64,000 bases of DNA from Candidatus Sericytochromatia bacterium (GCA_035285325.1 JAYKJB010000132.1:25683-89682), one strand, 5' to 3'; counted from the first letter of the stretch, positions 25,556-34,517 are shown. Notes: generated from the letters alone by a model not told the origin. Numbers and translations: made by a program.

Positions 25556-26146
25556 GTGAAACCAGCACGCGCGGTATTTTTGGACCGAGACGGGACGATC
25601 AACGTTGAGGCGGGCTACATTCGGGAACTGGACAATCTGCGTCTGGCACCTGGAGCGGCGGCCGCCATCAAGCGACTGAATGAGGCTGGCATCCTGGCCA
25701 TTGTCGTGACCAACCAGAGCGGCCCGGCGCGGGGCTACTACGCCGAATCTTGGATTGATTGCTTGCACGAGCGACTCGTTGACCTGCTCAAGGCTGAAGG
25801 CGCTTTTCTTGACGACATATTCTATTGCCCTCATCTCCCTGATGGAATCGTGCCGGAGTACAGCTTTGCCTGCGCGTGCCGCAAGCCGGAACCTGGAATG
25901 CTGCTGGCCGCCGCGGACAAGTTCCAACTTGACCCGCAGTTCTCCTACATGATTGGCGACAAGGCCACGGACGTGGAGGTGGGACAACGAGTCAAGAGCA
26001 GGACTGTGCTGCTTCGTTCGGGCTACGGCGAACAGGTGCTGGCGGGGGCCTACCAGTGGCCGTGTCGGCCTGATCACATCGCGGATGACCTGGAAGCGGC
26101 AATCGAATGGGTCTTCCAGGACATCGCGGCCCCCCCGCGTGTCTAG
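25556..26146 (+). CDS. gmhB: D-glycero-D-manno-heptose 1,7-bisphosphate phosphatase (HAD family)
   Basis: Dephosphorylates heptose bisphosphate in ADP-heptose synthesis for LPS core; the related histidinol-phosphatase activity of HisB is possible. HAD motifs: FLDRDGTIN with the nucleophile Asp, VVTNQSG, and ACRKPEPGM then MIGDKATDVEVG. The zinc-binding Cys/His loop reads CPHLPDGIVPEYSFACAC. I chose the GTG at 25556 (196 aa) because AGGAG lies 9 bp upstream; an ATG at 25535 overlaps a GATAAT box that could be the promoter -10. It overlaps murJ by 8 bp. Confidence 0.85.
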   Translation: MKPARAVFLDRDGTINVEAGYIRELDNLRLAPGAAAAIKRLNEAGILAIVVTNQSGPARGYYAESWIDCLHERLVDLLKAEGAFLDDIFYCPHLPDGIVPEYSFACACRKPEPGMLLAAADKFQLDPQFSYMIGDKATDVEVGQRVKSRTVLLRSGYGEQVLAGAYQWPCRPDHIADDLEAAIEWVFQDIAAPPRV

Positions 26147-27692
26147 CAGCCTGTTCGGCGTCGCCTCCACGATCGCCTTGCTCACCCTGCTGAGCAAGGG
26201 ATTTGGATTCGGCCGTGAACTCGTGATTGCCGGAGTGTTCGGCGCGAGCGTGGCCAAGGATGCCTACACGGCCGCCTACATCATTCCTTCGTTCTCCTTG
26301 GTCATGCTCGGCGGGTTGACAGGACCGTTTCATACGGCCGCCCAAAAGGTTCTGGCGACCCTGCGCCAGCAGGGTCGGGAAGATGACATGCCTGATGTGA
26401 TGGCTTCCATCACCTTGATCGTGTCGCTGGTCTTGGGGGCGTGTGCCCTGCTGACGTATTGGGCGGCTCCCGCCGCGATCAGGCTGGTGGCCTTTCAGGC
26501 CTCGGATGCGACTTTCGACCTCGCGGTGATGCAACTGCGGATCATGGCCCCACTGATTCTGCTGGGCGGCTGGATCGGCATCTTGTGCGGCGTCTCGAAT
26601 GACCAGGGAGACTTTACCCGACCCAGCCTCTCGCCTTTGATCGCAAGTTTGGCGGTCATCCTGGCCGTCTTGCTGAGACCCGACCCGCTCACGCTGGCCT
26701 GGGGGACCCTACTGGGGGCCTTCGGGCAGTTGATTCTGCAACTGCCTGCGGCCTGGAAACTGTGGGGGGGAAGCGTCCATCTCACCCGGTTGTCGTGGAG
26801 AACGGCTGAGGCCAAAAGCATCTGGCACATGCTCCTACCCGCTTGTGTCAGTTCAGGGGTGGGAACGCTATCCGTCATCATTGGAACCAATTTTGCCTCA
26901 AGCTTGCCGGCGGGTTCGATCAGCGTATTCGACTTCGCCAACAAACTTCTGCAGCTGCCACTCGGGATTCTCATGACGGCCCTGCTCATCCCCCTGTTCC
27001 CCCTGCTGACACGGGCCGTGGTGGCCAAGGATGATACATCTCTGACCCATCATCTGAATCGAGGGCTCACCACCATCGCCTACGCCACGTTTCCCTTGAT
27101 GGCCTACTTCTTGGCGGGCGGATTGCCACTCGTGACGGTCGTTTACCAGCGTGGTGCCTTCGACCGGCAGGACACCTTGGCCACCACCAGCGTGCTGGGA
27201 ATCTGCGCGCTGGGTATCGCCAGCTACGCCGCTCGAGACCTGATGGTGCGTGTTTTCTACGCGAGCAATGATGGAAGAACACCGCTGCTGGTCAGTGTGG
27301 CTTCTCTGGCGTTGACCACGTTGGGTATGGCTTTGGTGGTAAAACCCTATGGACTCGAGGGGCTAGCGGCCATCACGGCCTTGGTCACAACCGTGAACTG
27401 CGGCTTGAACGCCGGCTTGTTGAAGCGTCGAATACCCGGCTGGAAATTAGCCGGAGTGATTCGCCACGCGAGCCGTGCCGCTTCAGCGGCGTTGGCTGCT
27501 GGCCTGGCCACCTGGGCAATCGCCAACCAGTTTCCGCTTACGGATGACTCCTCGCGAACGTGGCTGCTGCTCGTGCTTCAAACCGGCGTGTTTTTAACCG
27601 TCTATCTGCTGGTGGTCTTGGTTGTCTCCGAACCCGAAATGCGTTTGGCCTGGCGTAATCGTCTGCTCGAACGACTGAAAAACCCGCGCTGA
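26139..27692 (+). CDS. murJ: Lipid II flippase MurJ (MviN family)
   Basis: MOP-superfamily flippase that turns lipid II to the outer face of the inner membrane. About 14 hydrophobic segments occur over 517 aa. Family signatures include LLSKGFGFGRELVIAGVFG and DAYTAAYIIPSF near the N-terminus, and YQRGAFDRQDT plus YAARDLMVRVFYA in the second half. No ATG is available near the gmhB end; the GTG at 26139 overlaps the gmhB stop and gives the right N-terminus. Coupling with gmhB and the dcw cluster nearby fit an envelope role. Confidence 0.93.
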   Translation: MSSSLFGVASTIALLTLLSKGFGFGRELVIAGVFGASVAKDAYTAAYIIPSFSLVMLGGLTGPFHTAAQKVLATLRQQGREDDMPDVMASITLIVSLVLGACALLTYWAAPAAIRLVAFQASDATFDLAVMQLRIMAPLILLGGWIGILCGVSNDQGDFTRPSLSPLIASLAVILAVLLRPDPLTLAWGTLLGAFGQLILQLPAAWKLWGGSVHLTRLSWRTAEAKSIWHMLLPACVSSGVGTLSVIIGTNFASSLPAGSISVFDFANKLLQLPLGILMTALLIPLFPLLTRAVVAKDDTSLTHHLNRGLTTIAYATFPLMAYFLAGGLPLVTVVYQRGAFDRQDTLATTSVLGICALGIASYAARDLMVRVFYASNDGRTPLLVSVASLALTTLGMALVVKPYGLEGLAAITALVTTVNCGLNAGLLKRRIPGWKLAGVIRHASRAASAALAAGLATWAIANQFPLTDDSSRTWLLLVLQTGVFLTVYLLVVLVVSEPEMRLAWRNRLLERLKNPR

Positions 27693-27731
27693 AGGTGTCC
27701 CTTCAAAATTTCGGCAAAGCGTCGGATTGGC

Positions 27732-27759
27732 TTGCAATTCCCTGGGGACCGGGTATAAC
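27732..27759 (+). promoter_or_regulatory. Putative sigma70-type promoter of the DUF4388 gene
   Basis: TTGCAA (27732-27737), 16-bp spacer, TATAAC (27754-27759), 36 bp before the GTG start. Confidence 0.6.
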
Positions 27760-27794
27760 AGAACGCGTGACGCCCCTCGACAAAGGCATCCCCT

Positions 27795-28664
27795 GTGACT
27801 TTTTCATCGAACTTGCTGCTGGAGGGAAATCTCGGCCCCATCAGCCTCCCCAATCTACTCCAGCTCATTGCGCTCGAACAAAAGTCGGCCGTTCTTTCCC
27901 TGACGCGAGTGGAAATCGGGCAGATGGCCGAGCTGGTCTTTCACTCGGGCGAACTGGTCAATGCACGAGTCAATCATTTGGTTGGTGACGCAGCGGTGTA
28001 CCGGATTATTTCGTGGTGGAATGCCGGGACATTCAAGTTGATTGCCATCGACACCGATGTGGAGATGCCCCCTCCCGATGTCACCAGCCGAGTGGACTAT
28101 TTACTCTTGGAAGGGATGCGTCAGATGGACGCGACCCAGCACTACCGCCAGCTGTTACCGGCATTGACCAGTGCCGTTTCGTTCACTCAGAGCGCCCTCG
28201 ATTCCTTCAGCTGGGATCGGGCTGACCCTCCGGAATGGATACCAACCTACGTCCGCAACCTTCCGCGGTCCTTCACCATGGCGCAACTGCATCAGGCTTG
28301 TTTGCTGGATGAATTGCGGCTGGCAAATCTGATGAGATTGCTGCTCTCCACGCAGGCCGTTCGGGTTCACGGGGAAAGCGGCGGAGGCGGTGGCCCCTAT
28401 GGAGGGGGCGGACAGGTGGCTCCGAGCACCCGCTATCAGGCCTTCGCCCAGTTGTTGATGGAATACGTTGGGTATGAACAGGCGCATACCATTCTTGACC
28501 AAGTGCTTTACGACCTGGCTTGGAACGACCTGGATGGAGCCACGTTCAGTCAATTACTCGATCTGTGCGATCGCTTGAGCCACGCTCTGATGCCACATTT
28601 GGAGAAGAAACAGGTCACGGATGCCATCCGACGTTTGCGTGCCAGAACCACCAGCCTGGTTTAG
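27795..28664 (+). CDS. DUF4388 (PATAN-like) domain protein
   Basis: A 289-aa cytosolic protein. Residues 5-110 form a DUF4388/PATAN-like domain (LEGNLGPISLPNLLQLIALEQKSAVLSL.., then AELVFHSGELVNARVN and AVYRIISWWNAGTF). Such domains occur in cyanobacterial and myxobacterial gliding, motility and two-component regulators. The middle has a Gly-rich linker (GESGGGGGPYGGGG) and the C-terminus is helical. No output domain is visible. GTG start at 27795; own promoter upstream. Followed 33 bp later by a small zinc-ribbon gene. Confidence 0.8.
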   Translation: MTFSSNLLLEGNLGPISLPNLLQLIALEQKSAVLSLTRVEIGQMAELVFHSGELVNARVNHLVGDAAVYRIISWWNAGTFKLIAIDTDVEMPPPDVTSRVDYLLLEGMRQMDATQHYRQLLPALTSAVSFTQSALDSFSWDRADPPEWIPTYVRNLPRSFTMAQLHQACLLDELRLANLMRLLLSTQAVRVHGESGGGGGPYGGGGQVAPSTRYQAFAQLLMEYVGYEQAHTILDQVLYDLAWNDLDGATFSQLLDLCDRLSHALMPHLEKKQVTDAIRRLRARTTSLV

Positions 28665-28697
28665 CGACCTGCCACCGACGTAACGAGGGAGACAGTC

Positions 28698-28886
28698 ATG
28701 CCCACGATCGTGATCGGCCCCTGCCAATTCTGCGGCGCCGAGGTCAAAGCTGATGAAAAACGAGACGCTTCTGCCATTCCGCTCTTGAAGCGGGCAGCGC
28801 AAATGAACCGACTCACGTGCAAGCCCTGTGGCTCAAGCGGCGCACGGACCGTCGATCGGGACAACCCCCCTGACATCCTCAGCTAG
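28698..28886 (+). CDS. Small zinc-binding protein (two CxxC)
   Basis: A 62-aa protein with CQFC at the N-terminus and CKPC about 33 residues later, spaced as a zinc ribbon, joined by a charged helix. The start is backed by a GAGGGAG site about 7 bp before the ATG. No family recognised. Probably cotranscribed with the DUF4388 gene. Confidence 0.65.
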   Translation: MPTIVIGPCQFCGAEVKADEKRDASAIPLLKRAAQMNRLTCKPCGSSGARTVDRDNPPDILS

Positions 28887-28997
28887 ACCGGTTTTTTTGC
28901 GGAAGCCAACTACCGGAGGTTAGACGGTGTGCGATCGGCCACGGCCAGCCTCGCTGACTTTCATTAGGATCTCGGCGTACCTCACTCAACAGGTCTG

Positions 28998-30305
28998 ATG
29001 TCGATGTCTGAGTCTCACTGCTCCGCTACTCCCATCCAGCCTGGTGGCATCGGCGACCGCTCCACGGCGTCTGTTCCCCAGGCAGTCTGGTACGATGACG
29101 CCATTCAGGCACTCAAAGCGGAATCGCCCCAGCCCGCCAAACTGGCGGCCTTGCGCATGCTGGCGAAGGCTCCGCAAAGTTGGGATGACGTTCTACTGGT
29201 GGCGCTGACCTCGCGCGAAGAAGCCATCCAGGTCGCAGCGTTACAGACCTTGGGCAGTCAGGCGCGCCTGGAGTCGCGTCACATCGGCTCGTTCGAGCGC
29301 TTGCGGGGACTGCCCGTGCTGCTCGAAGCAGCCCACGAGGCCTGGCAAGCAGCCTGGGCTCAACTAGGCGATGGGCCGAGCAGTCAAGTTCAGGCCTCAC
29401 CCTCGTTAGAGGTGACCCAGCTGCCGGCGGATATCTCCGCGCGATTGGCTTCTCTTCGCCAGGAAAATGAAGTCCTGCGAAGCAATGAAGCGACCTTGAG
29501 AGCCGACTTCGACAAGCTTCGTGGAAGCATGCTGGCGCTTCAGACCAGCTTGGAGCTTGCGGTTCAGCAAGAGACCCAGAAGGTGCAAGAGCTTGAAAGC
29601 CTGAAAGCCTCTTTGGCCAAAGAGCGCGAGGCCCATGCGGTGGCTCTGCACGCACGCGCCTTGGAAACCGATAGCCTGTTCCATGCGTCCTGTCGCCTTG
29701 ACCGTGCCCGGAAACGCTGGATGGCAGGTTCAATCGCCCTTTCGCTGATCTGTCTCGGCTCGCTGGTCGTGCAACTGGCCGGCCGTTCACCCGCGCTTGC
29801 CAGTGAACCGCAGGCGCGGGTGGTCAAGGCCGCTGAATCCGCAGGATACCGTCTGGCGGTGGCATCGCTTGCATCCGAAGCGAGCCGGCTCGAACTCGAT
29901 GGAGATCTCGAAGCCGCGCTGGGAGCCTGGCAGTGTATCTCGCGTTGCGCCAAGGACCAGGGGCTGGCCTCCCACGCCATGACCCGGGTCGACGACCTCA
30001 CGGGTCGGATCTCACGAGGCGAGCGTCTGGGCGCTCATCAACAGGTTTCTCCCCCTCACCTCGATTCGCCGAGGCTGACGACCACCAAGTCGATGCCCGT
30101 GCCACCGGTTGCGGTTCCGAGGTCAGCCAGGAAGCTCAGCGAATACACCCTGGACACTCCTCGACGGGCGCCAACCAGCCAGGTCACGAATCGCGCTCCA
30201 AAAAAACAAGTGTTCGTGGGTGAGAAGCCTGCCGCCAAAGCTTTCCAGGCGCCTGACACGACCAACCCGGATCCGATTCCCCCTAGTGTCCGCGAGAGGT
30301 TCTGA
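28998..30305 (+). CDS. Single-pass membrane protein with HEAT-like and coiled-coil regions
   Basis: A 435-aa protein of unknown function. Residues 35-115 look like short helical repeats (KLAALRMLAKAPQSWDDVLLVAL). Residues 150-225 form a strong coiled coil (RQENEVLRSNEATLRADFDKLR). One membrane segment follows (SIALSLICLGSLVVQLAG), then a helical region and a Pro/Arg/Ser-rich tail. The layout suggests a cytoplasmic N-terminus with the tail outside. It ends 6 bp before the next envelope gene, so the two probably act together. Confidence 0.72.
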   Translation: MSMSESHCSATPIQPGGIGDRSTASVPQAVWYDDAIQALKAESPQPAKLAALRMLAKAPQSWDDVLLVALTSREEAIQVAALQTLGSQARLESRHIGSFERLRGLPVLLEAAHEAWQAAWAQLGDGPSSQVQASPSLEVTQLPADISARLASLRQENEVLRSNEATLRADFDKLRGSMLALQTSLELAVQQETQKVQELESLKASLAKEREAHAVALHARALETDSLFHASCRLDRARKRWMAGSIALSLICLGSLVVQLAGRSPALASEPQARVVKAAESAGYRLAVASLASEASRLELDGDLEAALGAWQCISRCAKDQGLASHAMTRVDDLTGRISRGERLGAHQQVSPPHLDSPRLTTTKSMPVPPVAVPRSARKLSEYTLDTPRRAPTSQVTNRAPKKQVFVGEKPAAKAFQAPDTTNPDPIPPSVRERF

Positions 30306-30311
30306 GGTCTG

Positions 30312-31598
30312 ATGAGTTTCCAGGCCTTTTCGTTGCGCGTCGCCTTGCTTGCTTGGCTTCTCTGGGTTCCAGATGGCCCAGTGGCGGCAGCGGAGGGGAA
30401 AAAGCCGGAACCTCGCCTACTTCCGCTTGAAGCCGTCAGAGCCGTCGCGTCCAGAGAAGGCCTGCCCATCCTCGCCGTCCACGCCGAAGCGCCGAGACGG
30501 CTGGTGGTGGTCTGCGGTGGGGTCATGGACAAGCCCACCTTTTTGCGACGGGCCAGTCTGGTCTCATTTGCTGCCTTTCAAAGCTTTGCGGCGCCAATCG
30601 AGGTCGTCTTCGAGCATTCGGATGCCGAACGACATCAACGCTGCAGGGTCCGCCAGGACGACCTCAATCTGTATCTCAAGAGCGCCATCTCTCGACGGGA
30701 ATATGACCGTCGCCTCGCTTATCAGTCAGAACCAAGCAACCCTGGGCAGCGCCTCCCGTCCCCTCCCGCGCTCGTGCCCTCGCCTCCCCCTGCTCCTCCC
30801 GTCCAGGCTCTTCAGGGTGCGTTGGGAGTTTCGGCGTCCAAACCGTCGGCGAGTCCGCTGCCTCAGGCATCGCCATCGGTGTTCCCCTCTGTCACGCCGT
30901 CCCCGTCTCCATCGGCGTCCCCCGAGACCAACCTTCCTTACTCCGTGTCGTTTCATTGGGGAAGGGTGCCTGCCTCGCCCGTGACCTCCCCTGCCGCTGT
31001 GCCCTCCTCGCCTGGGGTGGTGTCGTCAGCCTCTCCGGCGCCTTCAGCGCCGGTGCCCCGAAGCACCGAAAGGCCTGTGGTCTCGAAAAGCGTTCCAACG
31101 GATGCGCTTTCGAAGGCCCAGCCTGGCTTCGGCCGTGGTCTACAAGGTGGCGCGTCCGAATGGCGGGCTGCCTACGGTCTCGGGGTGGGCAAGACCCTGT
31201 ATGACGCACTCAGCTTGGAATACACCCGCCCGGTCCTGTCTTCGCTCGACCTCCGCCCCAGCATCTGGATGCTGGGGGGCCTGACCCCGTTCAGCCTCTT
31301 TCGACGCTCAGCGAGCAGCCTGGACGGCGTCTCGATTGCGCTGGACTTACTGGGCACGAGCCAGCGCTTGGCTCGGCCGCACGAGCTGGCTTACGAAGCA
31401 GGGGTGGGCGTTCGTGCGTCGGTGTTACAGGGAGCGACCAGCGGCGTCTGGCCCGCCACTCACCTCCGCGTGGGGGCCCGCTGGGAGTCACTCAGTGTCT
31501 CCTTGCGCTACCCTCTGCTTGCGAGGCCGGGAGACCCCACCGCGACCTGGGACGTCTTGGTCGGTTGGCTCTGGCAACAGGGAGGCTCGCCAGACTGA
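30312..31598 (+). CDS. Secreted protein with Pro/Ser-rich linker and C-terminal barrel-like domain
   Basis: A 428-aa protein with a signal peptide (VALLAWLLWVPDGPVAAA). A folded region to about residue 140 is followed by a 120-residue linker of Pro, Ser and Ala (for example SPSPSASPE). The last 150 residues alternate hydrophobic and polar residues with many aromatics and glycines (GVGVRASVLQG, HLRVGARWESLSVSLRYPLL), as in outer-membrane barrels. No known family seen. RBS GAGG sits close to the ATG. Likely cotranscribed with the preceding membrane protein. Confidence 0.7.
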   Translation: MSFQAFSLRVALLAWLLWVPDGPVAAAEGKKPEPRLLPLEAVRAVASREGLPILAVHAEAPRRLVVVCGGVMDKPTFLRRASLVSFAAFQSFAAPIEVVFEHSDAERHQRCRVRQDDLNLYLKSAISRREYDRRLAYQSEPSNPGQRLPSPPALVPSPPPAPPVQALQGALGVSASKPSASPLPQASPSVFPSVTPSPSPSASPETNLPYSVSFHWGRVPASPVTSPAAVPSSPGVVSSASPAPSAPVPRSTERPVVSKSVPTDALSKAQPGFGRGLQGGASEWRAAYGLGVGKTLYDALSLEYTRPVLSSLDLRPSIWMLGGLTPFSLFRRSASSLDGVSIALDLLGTSQRLARPHELAYEAGVGVRASVLQGATSGVWPATHLRVGARWESLSVSLRYPLLARPGDPTATWDVLVGWLWQQGGSPD

Positions 31599-31644
31599 CG
31601 TCTGGTGCTCGCGCGTCGCGCCTGATCCATTGTAGGATGGGCGC

Positions 31645-32817
31645 GTGATCGAGACGAGTCTGTCCGCATTTCAGCGTGCCCACCTCACCAGCGCGATGGA
31701 GCAGGCCAACCTCCGGGGCGCGTGGCTGGGCATCGACCTGGTGGCGTTGTCTGAGAATCTGCGCGCCATCAAGTCCCTGCTTGCCCCTACAACTCGGATC
31801 ATGGCGGTGGTCAAAGCGGACGCCTACGGCCACGGGGCAGCCATGGTCGCAGAAGCGGCCCTTCATCATGGGGCCTCGTCTTTGGGGGTCGCCACGGTGG
31901 AGGAGGGCGCCAAGCTTCGTCGCTCGGGCCACAAATCCCCCATCCTGGTTCTGGGTATCGTGCCCGATGCGGCCTACGAGGCGGCCATCCGGCACGAGTT
32001 GCAGTTGACGGTCAGTTCCGGTCGACAGGTACAGGTGATCGAACGCGTCGCCCGAGGTCTCGGCCGCAAGGTCGACGTTCATCTCAAAGTGAACACGGGG
32101 ATGACCAGGGTAGGGTGCGAATTGCACGAAGCCGGCGGCCTGGCCCAGTACCTGCTCCATTCTGCGGATCTTCATCTGGCTGGGCTTTCGTCCCACCTGT
32201 CTTCGGCGGATGCCCCGCAGCCTCACGATACCGACCGGCAACTGGGCAAATTCCAGGAATTGGCCAACCGCATCCGCGCCCACGCTCACGGAATCACCTG
32301 CCACGTGGCCAACAGTGCGGGCACCCTCTTCTACCCGAATGCCCATTTCGATATGGTCCGCGTGGGTCTGGCCATGTACGGTCACCTTCCCGCTTCGGCC
32401 GACCATTCGCCGGTCTCTCTGGCCCCCGTCATGAGCGTGCGCGCACGCATTTCGCAGGTGAAGGACGTGCATGCGGGTGCCCGGGTCGGTTACGACCTGA
32501 CCTGGATAGCGCCAAGTGCCACCCGGCTGGCCCTCATTCCCGTCGGTTACGCCGACGGATTGCCTCGAGCGTTATCCAACCGAGGCTTGGCCCTGGTCCG
32601 CGGTCAGGTCTGTCCCATGGTCGGGCGGATCTCCATGGATCAGACCGTCCTCGACGTGGGGGCCCTCACGGTTGAGCCTGGTGAAGAAGTGACCTTGATG
32701 GGTGGTCAAGGAGCGACCGCCTTGAGCGTCGACACCTGGGCCGAGGCAACCGGTTCGATCAACTATGAGGTGCTCTGTGGCCTCGGGCAGCGTCTCCCCC
32801 GCGTCTACTATCGCTGA
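31645..32817 (+). CDS. alr: Alanine racemase
   Basis: PLP enzyme making D-Ala for peptidoglycan. The PLP lysine is in VVKADAYGHG (N-terminal barrel). The catalytic tyrosine is in RVGYDLTW, and VGYADGLPR and GRISMDQ lie in the C-terminal domain. NTGMTRVG and the substrate-contact SHLSSAD are present. The start is a GTG at 31645; 390 aa includes about 20 extra N-terminal residues over typical Alr, so a later start is possible. It lies 46 bp after the secreted protein gene and precedes the cytochrome genes, which have their own promoter. Confidence 0.94.
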   Translation: MIETSLSAFQRAHLTSAMEQANLRGAWLGIDLVALSENLRAIKSLLAPTTRIMAVVKADAYGHGAAMVAEAALHHGASSLGVATVEEGAKLRRSGHKSPILVLGIVPDAAYEAAIRHELQLTVSSGRQVQVIERVARGLGRKVDVHLKVNTGMTRVGCELHEAGGLAQYLLHSADLHLAGLSSHLSSADAPQPHDTDRQLGKFQELANRIRAHAHGITCHVANSAGTLFYPNAHFDMVRVGLAMYGHLPASADHSPVSLAPVMSVRARISQVKDVHAGARVGYDLTWIAPSATRLALIPVGYADGLPRALSNRGLALVRGQVCPMVGRISMDQTVLDVGALTVEPGEEVTLMGGQGATALSVDTWAEATGSINYEVLCGLGQRLPRVYYR

Positions 32818-32833
32818 TGCGTGTCGACTGTCA

Positions 32834-32863
32834 TTGACGCTGCAGCGAAGCAAGCGGTACGAT
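32834..32863 (+). promoter_or_regulatory. Putative sigma70-type promoter of the cytochrome b6/c operon
   Basis: TTGACG (32834-32839), 18-bp spacer, TACGAT (32858-32863), about 100 bp before the cytochrome b start. The same TTGAC(C/G)-18-TACGAT layout precedes tRNA-Ser at 50195. Confidence 0.6.
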
Positions 32864-32964
32864 CCCCAGCGTTGTGGTGCGTCCATCCGGCAGGTCCGCT
32901 GGGGGCAACGCAACGTGCCCGCATTCCCGTACACATGATGGTTTGACGTAGAAGGAGTCTGCTG

Positions 32965-33654
32965 ATGGTGGGCAAAGTCTTCGAATGGTTGGACTTACGC
33001 CTAGGCGTGCGAGACATAGACGCTGCGCTGGTCTCGCGCAATGTGCCTAAAATTGACTGGTGGTATACCCTCGGCTTTGCCGCGCTTTTCACGTTCATCA
33101 TCATGGCCGTCTCCGGCATGTTTTTGGCGGTGTACTATGCGCCGACGCCGGACCACGCCTATGACAGCGTGAAATTTCTGACGGAAGAGATCACGGGTGG
33201 CAAGGTCGTGCGCGGCCTTCATCACTATGGCGCCAGCGCCATGGTCGTGATTGTCACCATGCACATGCTGCAGGTGTTTTTCTATGGAGCCTACAAGTAT
33301 CCGCGGGAACTGACCTGGATGTCCGGCGTTGGACTCTTGGGCCTGGTTCTGGGCCTCGGCTTCACGGGCTACCTTCTGCCCTGGGACCAGAAAGCCTACT
33401 GGGCGACCGAAGTGGGCACCAAGGTGCCTGAGAGCATTCCCATTGTCGGGGATTTCTCCAAGAAACTGCTTCGCGGCGGAGAGACGCTTGGAGCCCTGAC
33501 CCTGACGCGTTTTTACGCGATTCACATGCTGATGATCCCCGCCTTGATGCTTGTGTTCCTGGGGATTCACCTCTATCTCGTCATCAAGATCGGCATCACG
33601 CCCCTTCCTGAGAAGTTGGATGAGGCCTATGACCGCGTGAAGGGGGGCAAGTAG
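32965..33654 (+). CDS. Cytochrome b6-type subunit of a quinol:cytochrome c oxidoreductase
   Basis: Four-helix cytochrome b that binds two hemes b in the inner membrane. The 229-aa protein places histidines at 86, 100, 187 and 202, exactly the b6 heme-ligand positions, and has GYLLPWDQKAYWAT. An AAGGAG site precedes the ATG by 7 bp. Residue 35, the cysteine that anchors heme c(n) in b6f and Firmicutes b6c complexes, is Thr here (DWWYT). The next gene supplies subunit IV fused to cytochrome c. No Rieske protein is encoded nearby. Confidence 0.93.
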   Translation: MVGKVFEWLDLRLGVRDIDAALVSRNVPKIDWWYTLGFAALFTFIIMAVSGMFLAVYYAPTPDHAYDSVKFLTEEITGGKVVRGLHHYGASAMVVIVTMHMLQVFFYGAYKYPRELTWMSGVGLLGLVLGLGFTGYLLPWDQKAYWATEVGTKVPESIPIVGDFSKKLLRGGETLGALTLTRFYAIHMLMIPALMLVFLGIHLYLVIKIGITPLPEKLDEAYDRVKGGK

Positions 33655-33656
33655 CC

Positions 33657-34424
33657 ATGGGTGGTTTCTTCGATGATCCTGTTGAGAAGCAGGTCTACGA
33701 CGTCGAATACAAGAAGATGAAGGAGGCGGGTTACCCCTTCCATCCTTTCGCCACCTGGAAAGACGTGGTCGTTGCGCTGGCGCTTCTCCTTCTTTTGCTG
33801 GCACTGACCTTCATTCAGGGCGTACACCTGGATGCACCGGCAGATCCGACCAGTCAGTATCTGCCCCGTCCGGAGTGGTACTTCATGTGGCTGTTCGAGC
33901 TTTTGAAGTACTTCCCTGGTCCTTGGGCGATCTTCGCAGTGGCGATCATCCCAGGGGGCATCGCGGGCGCTTTGTTGTTGCTGCCCTTCTATGACCGGAA
34001 TCCTTATCGCCGCTGGACCAAGCGTCCGGTTGCCACGGTGATGATGTCGCTCTTGATGCTGTTCGTCGTCGGTTTGACCGCTCGGGCTTACTGGGCTGAT
34101 GCGCATGACCCGCACGCGCAAGAGTTGCTGAAGGGTGCTTCCGCTGGTCACGGTTCTTCAGGTGGGACGCCGCCTGGGGGGGCCAGGCAAGCTGGGGCAG
34201 ACGGGCAGGCCATCTTTTCGGCGAAATGCGTGATGTGTCACGGGCCAACCAAGAAGAATATGCCTCAAGCCAACCTGGCGAGCAAAGCCTTCCTCGACGG
34301 TCGAGATATCGTGAATTCTGTGACCAATGGCAAGGGAGGCATGCCTTCCTTCAAGGGGCAGCTTTCCGAGGGAGAGATCAAGGCCGTGACGGATTGGCTG
34401 AAGGCCAGCACCACGGAGCCCTGA
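33657..34424 (+). CDS. Subunit IV-cytochrome c fusion (QcrC-like)
   Basis: A 255-aa fusion. Residues 1-150 match subunit IV of b6f/b6c complexes, with three membrane segments and the quinol-site PEWY motif (LPRPEWYFMWLFELLKYFPG). A Gly/Ser-rich linker (about 160-180) leads to a mono-heme cytochrome c domain with CVMCH and an axial Met in GGMPSFKG. This matches QcrC of Bacillus-type menaquinol:cytochrome c oxidoreductases. It starts two bases after the cytochrome b stop and is followed by a strong hairpin. Confidence 0.92.
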   Translation: MGGFFDDPVEKQVYDVEYKKMKEAGYPFHPFATWKDVVVALALLLLLLALTFIQGVHLDAPADPTSQYLPRPEWYFMWLFELLKYFPGPWAIFAVAIIPGGIAGALLLLPFYDRNPYRRWTKRPVATVMMSLLMLFVVGLTARAYWADAHDPHAQELLKGASAGHGSSGGTPPGGARQAGADGQAIFSAKCVMCHGPTKKNMPQANLASKAFLDGRDIVNSVTNGKGGMPSFKGQLSEGEIKAVTDWLKASTTEP

Positions 34425-34446
34425 ACGGCACCAGCCCTCTAACACC

Positions 34447-34481
34447 AGCGGCCCGGGAAGCTTTCCCGGGCCGCTTTCGTT
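34447..34481 (+). terminator. Strong hairpin terminating the cytochrome operon
   Basis: A 13-bp perfect stem (AGCGGCCCGGGAA/TTCCCGGGCCGCT, three-base loop) 23 bp after the stop codon, followed by TTCGTT. The T-run is short but the stem is very stable; it may also serve the convergent lipoprotein gene ending at 34518. Confidence 0.75.
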
Positions 34482-34517
34482 GATGACTTGAGCAGACTTG
34501 CGAACGCCTTCCAGGGT

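Noticed and set aside
25953..26138. Upstream extension of the murJ frame into gmhB
   Set aside because: Overlaps the HAD motif GDKATDVEVG of gmhB; MurJ family similarity starts at the GTG at 26139.
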